Shown here piece by piece: positions 1 through 16,794 of a stretch of DNA of 64,000 nucleotides. Positions within the stretch are counted from its first letter, which is position 1. Each line of letters starts with the position of its first letter. Position numbers and translations under genes: made by a program. Under the pieces are notes generated by a model. That model saw only the letters and a list, made by a program, of their open reading frames with translations. It had not been told where the DNA came from and did no database searches. Source of the DNA: Purshia tridentata (Eukaryota > Streptophyta > Magnoliopsida > Rosales > Rosaceae). The stretch spans positions 1-64,000 of the forward strand of contig QANT01006795.1 of NCBI GenBank assembly GCA_003254885.1, given 5' to 3'.

Positions 1-123
1 TAACAGCAAGCAAATCGAAACCCTAACGAGATCGAGGAAAAATTGAAAACGTAGACGTAGAGAGAGAAATGCCTTATGAACACAGAGAAAGCGAGAAGAG
101 AGAGAAAGGGGAGGGCTAGGTAC

Positions 124-179
124 CTGGCAGCTGGAGTAGGATCAATGGTCCCTCCGGAGCTGATGACCTCCTCTCTCAT
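124..179 (-). CDS. ILP1-like C3HC zinc-finger protein, first coding exon (partial)
   Basis: The ATG lies at 179 on the minus strand. The 56-nt exon encodes an N-terminus beginning MREEVISSGGTIDPTPAAS and ends at a consensus donor (CAG|GTACCT, intron from 123 down). The rest of the gene lies beyond the left edge. I recognise this N-terminus as that of the plant C3HC-type zinc-finger family related to Arabidopsis ILP1/NIPA; the zinc finger itself would lie in later exons and is not visible here. A TATA box 68 bases upstream supports the start. The overlapping longer minus-strand ORF (142-372) is in another frame and looks spurious. The family assignment rests on 19 residues recalled from memory. 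Confidence 0.6.
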
Positions 180-246
180 GTTTGTTGATTTCCCCACAAT
201 TTTTTTTCGAAAGCAGAGAATGGGAGACTGTGCGTACTGCCAGCTC

Positions 247-254
247 CTTATATA
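247..254 (-). promoter_or_regulatory. TATA box of the ILP1-like gene
   Basis: TATATAAG read on the minus strand, 68 bp upstream of the ATG at 179. Transcription would start near 215-225, giving a leader of about 40 nt. Confidence 0.5.
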
Positions 255-1180
255 GCGAGTAACTAACGCGTGGCGCGTAAATGGCACCCACTTTATTTTG
301 GGTAATCCGGGTCGGGTTGTGAAGTGTTTGGGCGGGGATGGGTCGGTTTGAATTGGCCCCCACGTTACCCACCTCCCCTCAACGCTGAATCTGACCCTTT
401 TATAAAACAAACAACCCTTTTATATTTTTAGCCCAAATCTATCATATGATCCATATTATAACTCTAATAGTACAAAAAGAGTACCACAGTATTAATGGCC
501 TGGTGAAATAATATAACTTCAACAATAGAAACATTCGACCTTAAATGATCACTCAGTTACAACATTCGACCTTAGCCTAAATTCCTGTGCTTGTTACAAC
601 TTACAAACCTAAACAGAAAGCTACACTCCATATGGTGCTGTTGGAAACTATGAATAAATTCCCATTTAGTCAGTTTTCTGTTTCGCTCCACGCAATTGCA
701 AAAGAACCCACCTTAATTTGTTAACCCCACAAATTTTGGGATTCTAAATCTCAACTTTTGATCTTGAGATTCTACCCACATGGAGAAAAATTAAATTTTA
801 AAATTGAGAGGGATCTCCTTAAATTTGGGTCGGACTACACATCATTACATGGTCAATTATCTATAATATAAATCCTTGACAATGTATTATCTATAATATA
901 AATCCTTGACAATGTGATTTTATCGTTAATTTTTAATAATCTTGCATTGCATTCAACAGTTTGAAATTGAAACTTTCTGTGTCCCAAATTATTAATAGTG
1001 ATGCTACGCATACAAAAACAAATCATAAAAATTGACCTGACAAGTTGACAGTATTTCATTATTTGTTCATATCTGAATCCACAATAAGATGGTCATATCA
1101 CCTACCTGCCATACTATTTCATAACTAAAGCTCAAAAAGCAAGCTTCATTTTAGGTTGTATGCAAAAGTAAATAAAACAT
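255..1180. other. Intergenic, between ILP1-like promoter and CIPK23 3' end
   Basis: AT-rich, no supportable gene. It holds a 30-bp unit repeated twice in tandem (856-885, 886-915). The 3' part probably contains the end of the CIPK23 transcript. The small ORFs here lack splice or codon support. Confidence 0.5.
856..915. repeat. 30-bp tandem duplication
   Basis: Two identical 30-nt copies sit head to tail (unit starts ATTATCTATAAT, ends TTGACAATGT). Exact identity implies a recent slippage or duplication event. No function is suggested. Confidence 0.8.
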
Positions 1181-1494
1181 GCATATATACATATACACAA
1201 AGAGAGAGAGTGAGAGAGATATGGGGCAATTATTTGATGATTCGCACGGTGGGATGTGTTTGTACATGTATAGAGAGGCATATCAATTTAATGTTTACAT
1301 CCCTCTCAGAGTGAGAGTATATTACATTCAATTCCCCAGGCATCTTACAAGTGACCTGTATACAGGTTCACTCAAAGAAAAATGCCCCAATCAGTATTAT
1401 AGGTACAACACTGTAAACCATACCGAGTATATTCATATAAAAAAATGAAAAAAAAAAAAAAACCCAAATAGCAAAACCCCTTCGACGTGTTCTG

Positions 1495-7291
<5,797 letters not shown>

Positions 7292-7311
7292 CTCCAATCT
7301 CTCTGACTCTC

Positions 7312-7315
<4 letters not shown>

Positions 7316-7345
<30 letters not shown>
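7316..7345. repeat. (CT)n microsatellite in CIPK23 5' leader
   Basis: About 15 CT units on the plus strand (GA on the transcript), 25 bases upstream of the chosen CIPK23 ATG. Pyrimidine or purine runs of this kind are common in plant leaders. Confidence 0.8.
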
Positions 7346-7348
<3 letters not shown>

Positions 7349-7429
7349 CGCTACCTCTACCTCTTCTTCTTGCAAGGCTGCCAAACCTGAGACTTGATCA
7401 CTCTCATTCTTCCTGTTTTTAACTTGCAA

Positions 7430-10250
7430 AAATCAAAGCCTTAATCCCCTCCCCTAAATCAAAGCACCCGCAAATTCAAAACAGGAAAGACGCATAATTT
7501 ACACCAACAATGAGAACAGAGGTCGAAGAATCCTTGACCGTCCGATCCAACACAAACCCCATGGAGTGGGATCCCTATTATAAATCTGACGATGGATGAT
7601 CAACGATGCACATACACAAAACTGACAAAAGCTTGTTTTGGAGTGAAAATCAAACAGAAAAATTGGATTGGGCAGAGATCTCGAGGAGATTGAAACGGGG
7701 ACGTAGATCTTGATCCGCGGGCTTTTTATTATCTGGTTTCTGTTTTTGGTATTAAATGGGAATAATGGTGACACGCTTCAACTGATCGAATCGATCGAAA
7801 TTATTTTTTGCCGATGATTGGGGGGTTTTGTTCCTTTTGTATTGTCTTCTTCGTCATTTGAGGAAGGTTGTATCTGTGAGTATTTTAAGAGGGAGGAAGC
7901 TGCGATTCGCTGCTTCGCAGCGTACCTGTTCTTTTCTTTAGTTTTTTGTATAGTGCTTTTACACTTATGCCATTCAAATTTTAGGAATTCTTTCGCAGTG
8001 TTACCTAAAAGGCTAAAACATAGGTTGGTACCACTCCTCAATGCCTTGATAAAAAATAAACGAAAAAACCCTTATTACTACCTAAATAAAAAATTTGTTA
8101 CAATATGAGACTCAAAAAATAAAATTATAAATTGTTTTACATTGCCACCTAAATATAAAATTCACTACAATGTAAGATTCAGGCCTAACTTTGTCAAAAT
8201 TTTCATATTTTAAGACACAATAAATTGATCTTCAAATGAAACAATACCCCAGCTCTTGAAAATATATTATATGACCGAATTAGATCTAATTCTCACTTGT
8301 AATCAATTTTAAATTATAATAATTATTTATTTTTCTAAATGGCAACATGAGATGACGCAATTTGGGTTGTACGGGTGTAAAACTTACTTTTATTTATATA
8401 TACATTTTTACTCATTTTTCTAAGATTTTCTTGGTATATATTTGTCAAAGTATTTACTCATTTTTCTTTACTTTTATTGATAATTTGTTTAGAAATTTAG
8501 GATTAAATACCAAGTTTCAAATTTACTCATTTTTCTTTACTTTTATTGATAATTTTTTTCCTTCTTTTTCTTATTATTATATTCGAAATTGTGTAAGAGT
8601 TTAGAACTTGTACGTAATCAATGATATTTTTATAAAAGGAAATAAAGTATTTTAGATTTAAAATTTTAATTTATCATCGCAGTATTATTTGGACAAGATG
8701 AAGGGTTCGTGAAGGACCTGAACTTGCTGGTGTTGTACGTGGCAACCGATAAGCATGAGAAACTGTCTTATTATGAAATATGAATTCGACGACTTTCAAG
8801 GGCATGCCCGCATGGGAAACCGATTTGATTTTGACGTCTATCTGTTTGTCTTCCAATTAATTGTATCAAGTTCTTCTTGGCAAAAAAACAAAAAACAAAA
8901 AACAAACATACAAACAAAATACTCTCTCTTTTTTTTTTCATATTTATTACTTGATAATTGATTTATTCCACCTTAGAGTATCGAGTTCAAATTTCCTTCT
9001 CAGTAACAGGATTAGAGCTCATATTGACATACTGACATATTCAAAGCTCATAATTCAAATTTTAAGATGTAAGGTTGAAATTTGCTTCAAAGTTCGAAGC
9101 CCACATTTAGGAAAAAAAAATTGATTTCATCGTAACACTGTTACATACTCACGTGTTTTTACTAATTGACATATTATTATAATATGAGTTGACTAGTTAA
9201 TAAATATTCACATATTATAATATAAGTAAATTAGTAACACCACAGTGGTGTTATAGTCGCACCAAAAACTACCCCTACGTCTACAACATAGGGTGAAGTC
9301 ATTAGTCCGTGGTTCAACTCAAGTTTGGAGCCAAGCACTTTTTTTCAATTTTAGAGTTCAAATATGTATCTTAAGAATCATGCAAATGTTTAAGATTTAA
9401 TGTCCTAATTTAGGTTTGATGGAGATAGTTTGAGATTTGATCACTAGTTAGTGGTAAGGTAGGTGATGGGGTAGTTAGTGGGTGGGAGGGTTTTTGGCTG
9501 AAATAATTAAGTGGGCATGGCCCCTCCAAGCCTCGTTTAGGTCTTGCAGGGGTAGGTGGCGGTCGACTTGAGTTGGTTTAGGGTCCAATTCGCCACTGTT
9601 TGCATAGCCATCAGTTGGAACGAGTTGAGGTTAGTTGGTGTTTCGATCTAAGCGGTCGAGATTATAGTTAAGCCAACAATGCTTCTCTCTCTCTCTCGTA
9701 AAAAAAAATAATGTCTCTTTCTTTCTCATGAGTATCTGTCTCTTTTTCTTTTAGGTCGGCTCAGATGCCATCGGTCAATGGAGGACAAAACTGGCCACCG
9801 AGCTGACCTCTATCAGGGTGGGTTGATTTTAGGGTCAGTTCGGACAGGTTGATGCTCACCTGGTCTTGTATAAAAAATTGGAAAGATTTTGAAAAAAAAT
9901 ATTGTGAGGTTTAAAATTAATACAATCGGGTGTTATTATTACCCAAAGAAAATAACCCGATTGGACATTAGATTTTGGGTTGGCTGAGGCCCAACCACCC
10001 AAAGATTGCCCAATATGTGGCTTCATTCATTCTTGGGTCAAATGTCAATTCCCATTGTAATTCTTCCCACTGTCATCTAATGAAACTGTTTTTTTTTTTT
10101 TTTTTTCAGGTAAATCTGCTTCCGAAACTTGTTTCTAAAACCCTACTGGCAGACAGACATCGAAGGGGTTTAGCTCTGTCACAGAAAACGAATAACCTGA
10201 ATCAGGTTTACATATATTTTCAAGCATCGAAAGCTGTTCATAATTTTAAA
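7430..10250. other. Divergent intergenic region between CIPK23 and RH1
   Basis: It holds both promoters. 7430-7800 is probably CIPK23 leader and promoter. 8100-9260 is AT-rich, with a 34-nt stretch (TTTACTCATTTTTCTTTACT...) present near 8455 and 8523. About 9120-9265 folds back imperfectly around ATATTATTATAATATGA, like a small MITE relic. 9480-9900 is more G-rich than its surroundings and I cannot assign it. 10085-10110 is a T-run followed by CAGG, possibly an acceptor for a 5'-leader intron of RH1. No gene is supported here. Confidence 0.5.
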
Positions 10251-13200
10251 ATGGACGCAGAAGAAGATAAGCAAAAGAGCATACCTGTTCTGCCATGGAT
10301 GCGAAGCCCAGTTGACGTCACTTCCGTCGAGGAATGCCCTCTTACTCTCCTCCCTTGCCTCGACCCCAGGTAACCAAATCCACTTCGGCTTCTATTTAGC
10401 TTCGAGAAATTTACCCAGAAGCCAAAATTTTCAATTTCATCGAGTAGCTTGTGTTATAGACCATTCCCACTTCATTTCACTGTTACTTAGGTTGAAGGTA
10501 GCTTTGCAGAATATGGGAATCTCTGCGCTTTTCCCAGTTCAAGTTGCGGTTTGGCAAGAGACTATTGGTCCTGGTGCTTTTGAGCGTGATTTATGTATTA
10601 ATTCACCTACGGGAAGTGGGAAAACTTTGGCTTATGCTTTGCCAATTGTGCAAACATTGTCGACTCGCAATGTTAAATGCCTGCGTGCTCTAGTGGTGTT
10701 GCCGACTCGTGATTTGGCCTTGCAGGTTTAATGACTTCCTCCTTATCATGTCAATATGTTCAATTTTATAGTTGCATTTTCTCTTCCAAACTTGCGATAT
10801 TAGCATTATTACGGGGAGTGTAATATGATCACTGCAATCATTTTTATGTGCTGTGTGCAACACAACCTTGAAAGACGTTTTTATTTCTTCGGTACAGGTT
10901 AAGGAGGTTTTTGCTGCCATTGCACCTGCAGTGGGCTTATCTGTTGGTCTTGCAGTTGGTCAATCTTCTATAGCTGATGAAATTTCAGTTCTTATCAATA
11001 GACCTAAGCTTGAGTTTGGCGTTTCTTTTGACCCAGAAGATTTTTTGCCTGAGTTACGAAGTTCGGTGGACATATTGGTGGCTACCCCTGGAAGGCTAAT
11101 GGACCATATTAATAACACTAAGGGATTCACGCTTGAGCATCTCTGTTATCTTGTAAGTAGTAGATTGGGGATCTGCATTTTTCATTCATATGCCGCGGAA
11201 CTGGAATTATAGATATTTTTTATACTATATTATATTTCTTTGCAACTGAAACCCTTGATGAGGCCTGTATTATTTCAAAAGTGGTTTCAGAATATGTATA
11301 TGTCTTGTTTAATGCAAGTACTCGTCATCCAGTTGAAACAAATTTTTGCTATTTCTTATGTGGCAAAGTATATGATGATTTACAGGTTGTTGATGAAACA
11401 GATCGATTACTCAGGGAGGCATACCAGTCTTGGCTACCCACTGTGCTTCAATTAACTCGCCCTGATGATGAAAGTTTCTTTCCTTCTGCTCAAAATTTTC
11501 TACCATCCGCATTTGGTTCCTTGAAAACTATAAGGAGATCGTGAGTTCTATGTCCATTTACCTTTGTAAATGTTTATGTTACACAACTTTATCTTTGTCC
11601 TGTCCCTAAACATGGTTTCATATGAGATTACTGACGCAGCATTGAGCCATGTGAATTCATCTAGTCATTTTGAAATAGAATTACGTTTTAGTTTATCCAT
11701 ATCACTGCCATTTTCCTTTTTCAAATTACATCATACTCATAGATCTTTTAAATTATAGTTGGTGCGCTTTCAAAAGTGAAACTATAGTTATGACTTTTGA
11801 GCTTTTTTTTTGAATGCTATCTCAAACTTCTTGCAGTGGTCTTGAGAGGGGGTTTAAAGGTAAACCCTACCCCAGGCTTGCGAAGATGGTTCTTTCTGCT
11901 ACATTAACCCAGGATCCAAGCAAGCTTGCTCAACTTGATCTGCATCATCCTTTATTCTTGACGACCGGAGAAATGCGTTATCGGCTTCCAGAAAAATTAC
12001 AATCCTACAAACTGGTATATCATCCTCACTCTATTGGTAATCACAGTACTCACTGTGAGAGTGGTTCTGCTTTTGTTTTTAATTTTAATTGAGTACTCTA
12101 AGACAGCTCCTTCAACTCAAATATTTCTGTTTTTTGTTGTGGTAAATTTCTTGTTGTGTGGGGAAACATGAGACTGATAAGTTCTGGGCTTGCGAATGGC
12201 CCAACTTTTTGAGAATTTTTTATTTTGTAGAGGTACTTTATGAAATTTATACTTAAGAGGTTCTGCTTTTGTTTTTAATTTTAATTGAGTACTCTAAGAC
12301 AGCTCCTTCAACTCAATTATTTCTGTTTTTTGTTGTGTGGGGAAACATGAGACTGATAAGTTCTGGGCTTGCGAATGGCCCAACTTTTTGAGAATGTTTT
12401 TTTTGTAGAGGTACTTTATGAAATTTATACTTAAGTACAAGCTGAGTTTCTATGGCTTTACCTGAAAGCCTTAGTAGCAAGATTTAGAATTGGTTTTGGT
12501 GTTGAAATCAGAGCAAACTTTAATCTTGCATGGAATTCTCTATAAATATGTTGGATTTGGATTCTGAAATTTTGATTGTTGAAATAGCTTAGACAAAAAG
12601 GTGTAAAGAATTCTGGATAACTTAGAGATATGGAGCTAGCTACAAGAGGAGACCCAATAAGCTTCAAAGTTTTCCTGTATCTATACGTAGTCATATATTG
12701 GCTGGATAGTTCATCGACTAGCTCCAATCTGGGTATATCTTAAATGGATGTCTAAAGGGCACACCTGGTAGCTCTTTCCTAATTTTATGTTCCATGTCTT
12801 CTCTACAGTTTTGTGAAACAAAAAACAAACCGTTATATTTGGTTGCGCTTCTGAAAAGTTTGGGAGAAGAGAAGTGTATTGTTTTTACATCATCTGTGGA
12901 GTCAACTCACCGTCTCTGCACCTTTCTGAACTTTTTTGATGATCTGCCTTTCAAGATCAAGGAGTATTCAGGCCTTCAACGACAATCTGTACGAAGGTAA
13001 TTTCTGGGTTTATTCACTTGTCAAATTACCTTCCATGATGGTTTTCCTTGAGCCTCCTCTTAAAGGAGAACTACGCATTGCACTAGGATTAGATAGTGCA
13101 ATTCAAAATAAAGGTTGCTAGCATAAAAGACAATTTTTTTGCAAAAATATTGTTTTTTATGCTGGGTCTCTTATGCCAACAACTTAAGGAAAATCTCTCA

Positions 13201-14699
13201 GGGTGACTCTCCTTGCTTGTTGATGATGCCAAGTCCCGTAGGATAAGTGTGAGCCACATGACTCAATGCATACAGTATAAACTAGTTATGTTCATTAAAA
13301 CACTTCTTACAAACATGCCCTAGCTTCAGTATTTACATTGCCAATTGATGGCTGTAACCTGTCATAGCATACGGTTATTAGGTGATTTATAAATTGTTAA
13401 CAAGATTGTGAAAATGAGATTCTATATGGCAGCAAGACATTGAAGGCATTCCGGAAAGGGGAGATTCAAGTACTTGTTTCATCTGATGCAATGACTCGTG
13501 GAATGGATGTTGAAGGGGTGAGAAATGTCATTAATTATGATATGCCTGCGTACATAAAGACATATATTCACCGTGCAGGTCGGACAGCAAGAGCAGGCCA
13601 AACTGGCTGTTGCTTCACATTATTGCGTAAACATGAGGTATGCCTAGTCTTGTTAGCCTCCGTTCCAACAAGTATGAATATCTAAACTCATGACAATTTA
13701 CTTGCTAATCATGCACATTAACATGGTTGGATTGGATGTCAATTAGGTGTTAGTCATTATTCATTCCTTACCCCAGAATTGACACCTTATGGTGCTAAAA
13801 AAAAAAAAATGGGGAGAGGGCAGAACAGAAGAAAAGGTGAATGAAAAAGGATGACTACTGTTTGGATTGATTTACATCTCTTTTATTTTGAACCATTTAC
13901 TTAATTTTTAGTTATTCGGATGCTCTAATTTTCTTCTTTTGTGCCAGGTGAAGCGTTTCAACAAGCTCTTACATAAAGCCGAGAATAACACTTGCTCTAA
14001 ATACTCTGTTCCTTCCAATTACATTGAATCGCTCCATCCTGTCTTCACATCTGGTAATTTCTTATATAGATATATATATAATTATTTATATTGATGGCTT
14101 GGGATAGAAAAATAATCAGGATTCATAGTCCTAACTTCTCTGGCATTGGAGTTATGGATGCAATTGGAATCTTTCTGAGGATCTTGAAGCTCAACATAAA
14201 CTTCCAGATTTCCCCCCATGTGTCAAGTTTTCATTTCGGGACAACAAATAATTGAAAAAACGTGATATGCTTGGTTTGGCCTTTCTGAGCTTCTCTGCTG
14301 CTCACTTCTGCAATTTTTGGTTCAATTACCAGAGTTAAGAAAAAGCAGGAAGCGGTTAAAATGAGTTTCATTTACAATACCTAATTTGTAAAATGTAACA
14401 AACGAAATATCTTTATCAAACTGGTTGAAGGGTTCCTTGCATCTTGCAAGGAGTATAAACTGTATCAGATTTTGATTTAGATATTTTACTGAATTGTGTT
14501 TTAAAGTGGAATGGCTTTAGATGTCTAACTAGCACTGTAATCTTCTTTTCTTTTTCTTTTTTTTCCTTTTTTCTCCCTGAACATGACAGCACTGGAAAAA
14601 CTGGAGGAGACGGTTGAAATGGAAAAGTCCAAGAAGAGCAAATTTGGTTTCAAGTCTTCTAGAGTGGCGAAAGGAAACGAAACGCAGCCTTCAAATTAA
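10251..14699 (+). CDS. RH1: DEAD-box ATP-dependent RNA helicase 1
   Basis: Putative ATP-dependent RNA helicase of the small plant RH1 subfamily, likely acting in RNA/ribosome metabolism (substrate not shown by sequence). Coding exons: 10251-10369, 10491-10725, 10898-11152, 11386-11540, 11837-12014, 12809-12996, 13433-13637, 13948-14053, 14590-14699; phases close, 516 aa. Visible: ALFPVQ (Q-like motif), motif I SPTGSGKT (78-85), PTRDLA (Ia), TPGRL (Ib), motif II VDETD (206-209), SAT (III), then helicase domain C with [17 protein letters not shown] (V) and [10 protein letters not shown] (VI). The start [23 protein letters not shown] matches the compact RH1 N-terminus; the open frame runs upstream to about 9975 but lacks conservation. 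DETD in place of DEAD is shared, as I recall it, with Arabidopsis RH1. The lysine-rich C-terminus ends at 14699. Confidence 0.92.
12063..12435. repeat. Tandem duplication in RH1 intron 5
   Basis: Copy 1 is about 12063-12257 and copy 2 about 12259-12435. They share GGTTCTGCTTTTGTTTTT at the start and TTTATACTTAAG at the end. Copy 2 lacks about 16 nt present in copy 1. High identity implies a fairly recent event. Confidence 0.85.
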
Positions 14700-15180
14700 A
14701 GAAAATAAGCATTGAAGCAAGTACTGAGGAACTTGTGTCTGGGATTTCAAATTTGTGGAGGGGGTATGAGAAGCAAGTTCTAGTGCTTACAGTTTTGACA
14801 TCTAGAGTTGGTGCAAACTGAATGGACTGGAATGTGAGATAAGTGATGTTATGTAAGCTTAGTGTTCATGACGATGAAAGTACCAAGTCAGTGTACACAG
14901 AATTTTCTATGTATACCTCGAGTATATTCCATTGGTATTTCTTCGGGGCTGAGCTTCTCTACTGTTCACTTGTGCAATTGTTAGTTCAATTACCTGAGAC
15001 TTGAAATTTGTTTCATTTACAATACCTAATTGCTAAAATAGTAACAAATGAAATATCTTTATCAAACTGGTTAAGGGTTGGTTGCATCTTGCAAGGAGTA
15101 TAACTGTATCAGATGATATGTAAGCTTAGTCCTCACGGCAATGGAAGTATAAGTCCAAAAGTGCACAGAATTTTGTATCG
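14286..15180. repeat. Duplicated 3' end of RH1 lacking the last exon
   Basis: Block X (14286-14470, in the last intron) reappears at 14951-15115 (shared ATCTTGCAAGGAGTATAA). Block Y (about 14845-14912, after the stop) reappears at about 15113-15180 (shared TATGTAAGCTTAG and ACAGAATTTT). In the second copy X and Y are directly joined, so terminal exon 14590-14699 and its flanks are absent. This looks like a tandem duplication followed by internal deletion. Confidence 0.75.
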
Positions 15181-16083
15181 ATTTTGCTTCTGAATACTGG
15201 AGTCATTCTATACAATAAAATCATTGACTAATTATGTAGATAAAACACATTTTATTAATTGTCTATATTGTATGGGATACAAAAATAACAATGTTAAACT
15301 TATTATATTTTTATATTATAATTTTGTATTATCTTATATGACAATTTATATGACATTCACTGAAAAAATAAAAATAAAAACTCCAAAAATAATAAAAAAT
15401 TATGTCTAGTACAATGATAGCAAGTAATATGGGATAAAAATATATATTATTGATATAATAAATATACATAGCCAGCTTACTACTCTCTAGTCTTGCATCA
15501 GCAAGAAGAAACAATCCGACCCGAGTACTCACACCATCCACCCGACTCCGACCTGGTTCCAATGATGCAATTCCAAGATGGTTGGATATGAGAAGATAAA
15601 TCTCAACTCCCAAGTTTCCTTAGATGCTAATTTATGTGGTCTCTTTTAATTTGGTGTATGGGCTTGAGCTGTAAAGCTTGCCTTTTGATTTGTTTTTATT
15701 TCTCACGATAATTTACTTGATTTGTTGTATATTTGAGATACTTAATGATCTGCAAAATTAATGACATGAAAGTAAGATCTGCCAGAGCATTGCTCAAGAT
15801 TGAAATATTGGTTAACCAAGACAAGGTAATAACACTGTACAATACAACATATATAATTTCTCATATTCCATATATATATCCTCCATAGCCAAATAGATAT
15901 GGTGCTCCCTAGCTCAGCTGGTATGGTCATGTCACTAATCCTCCATGACCATGTTAGTTGAACCAAAAAGAAATTAACGCAGAAAATTACAGCTAGGCCC
16001 AAAAAAATGGCCGCAACTTAATAATTAGCATGTTCAGGCCTTCAAGGCTTTCAGTTTATTTCCTCAGCTAGCCTTGAAGGCTT
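15181..16083. other. Intergenic, RH1 to small-gene cluster
   Basis: AT-rich DNA (to about 15470) with short inverted and A-rich segments, then unique sequence. No gene supported. It probably contains the 3' flank of the minus-strand small gene that ends at 16084. Confidence 0.4.
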
Positions 16084-16386
16084 CTAGTGACTGAATATGG
16101 ATAAAGACCTGTGAATCTCTTTGAGAAAGTACTTGGAATCAGTACTACCAGCAGCAGGGGAAGCAAAACTAGGTGGTGATGATGATGATGAAGAAGATGA
16201 AGATGAAGATGAAGATGACGATGAGGAAAACTTAAGAGATGAGTTGAGAGAGTCACTTGGGCTAACATATTCTCTCTCCTCCTCTTTAATTGTATCCAAC
16301 ACCTTTGAGGTTCTGTGCCTCATGACAGACACTAATTGTGGTGGTGCAACCTCTGTAATGAACCGTGCAAGCCTTGAATTTGCCAT
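16084..16386 (-). CDS. Small EVAP/LETIxEE-family protein, poly-Ser form
   Basis: A 100-residue intronless ORF that I cannot name. It reads RFITEVAPPQLVSVMRHR, then KVLDTIKEEERE (28-39), then a run of 17 serines (54-70) from a TCN trinucleotide tract, then a C-terminus with no convincing membrane segment. The EVAP...L(D/E)TIxEE core is shared with four other small ORFs within the next 10.5 kb. I infer a cytosolic or nuclear protein with no visible catalytic motif. A TATA box at 16501-16507 (minus) is correctly placed for this start. The acidic ORF on the opposite strand (16121-16390) is the mirror of the Ser tract and is not counted. Real gene: likely; function: unknown. Confidence 0.72.
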   Translation of the reverse strand: MANSRLARFITEVAPPQLVSVMRHRTSKVLDTIKEEEREYVSPSDSLNSSLKFSSSSSSSSSSSSSSSSSPPSFASPAAGSTDSKYFLKEIHRSLSIFSH

Positions 16387-16500
16387 TTAGAGCTATACAA
16401 GTGAAAACAGAGACAAGTGAAGAAAACCCAATTGAGAAATGTGGTCTTACAAGATGGTTTGCTTCTTGATGAGTATGAAACACATCTCCATGGATATGAA

Positions 16501-16507
16501 TTTATAA
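16501..16507 (-). promoter_or_regulatory. TATA box of the poly-Ser small gene
   Basis: TTATAAA/TATAAAT on the minus strand, about 115 bp upstream of the ATG at 16386. It lies just downstream (in transcript sense) of the tandem duplication 16515-16794. Confidence 0.5.
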
Positions 16508-16514
16508 GGGTGTG

Positions 16515-16794
16515 TAAAGCCAACCCACATCCCACAGCCACTTAGTCCAAGAATGTCAAATCAAATTTTTAGAGCTAGTGCCGCCTCTTGCTTTTAACAT
16601 TAATTGCGTGCGCCTGATGTTTCCAAGTCCTTGCCAGGAGGGTACGGGGGTCTAGTAAAGCCAACCCACATCCCACAGCCACTTAGTCCGAGAATGTCAA
16701 ATCAAATTTTTAGAGCTAGTGCCGCCTCTTGCTTTTAACATTAATTGCGAGTGCCTGAAGTTTCCAAGTCCTTGCCAGGAGGGTACGGGGGTCT
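16515..16794. repeat. ~140-bp tandem duplication upstream of the poly-Ser gene
   Basis: Copies at 16515-16655 and 16656-16794 share TAAAGCCAACCCACATCCCA at the start and GAGGGTACGGGGGTCT at the end, with only a few differences. It doubles the promoter-proximal region of the minus-strand gene at 16084-16386. Confidence 0.9.

Noticed and set aside
9975-10250. N-terminal extension of RH1
   Set aside because: The frame is open by chance upstream of MDAEEDKQK; the family N-terminus is short and the region includes a T-run that looks like an intron end.
15900-15970. Box-A-like TAGCTCAGCTGG suggesting a tRNA or tRNA-derived SINE
   Set aside because: The matching B box (GGTTCGANNCC) and an acceptor stem are not found; only the A-box-like string is present.
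16121-16390. Acidic Asp/Glu ORF on the plus strand
   Set aside because: It is the complement of the Ser tract of the minus-strand gene, with no promoter of its own.
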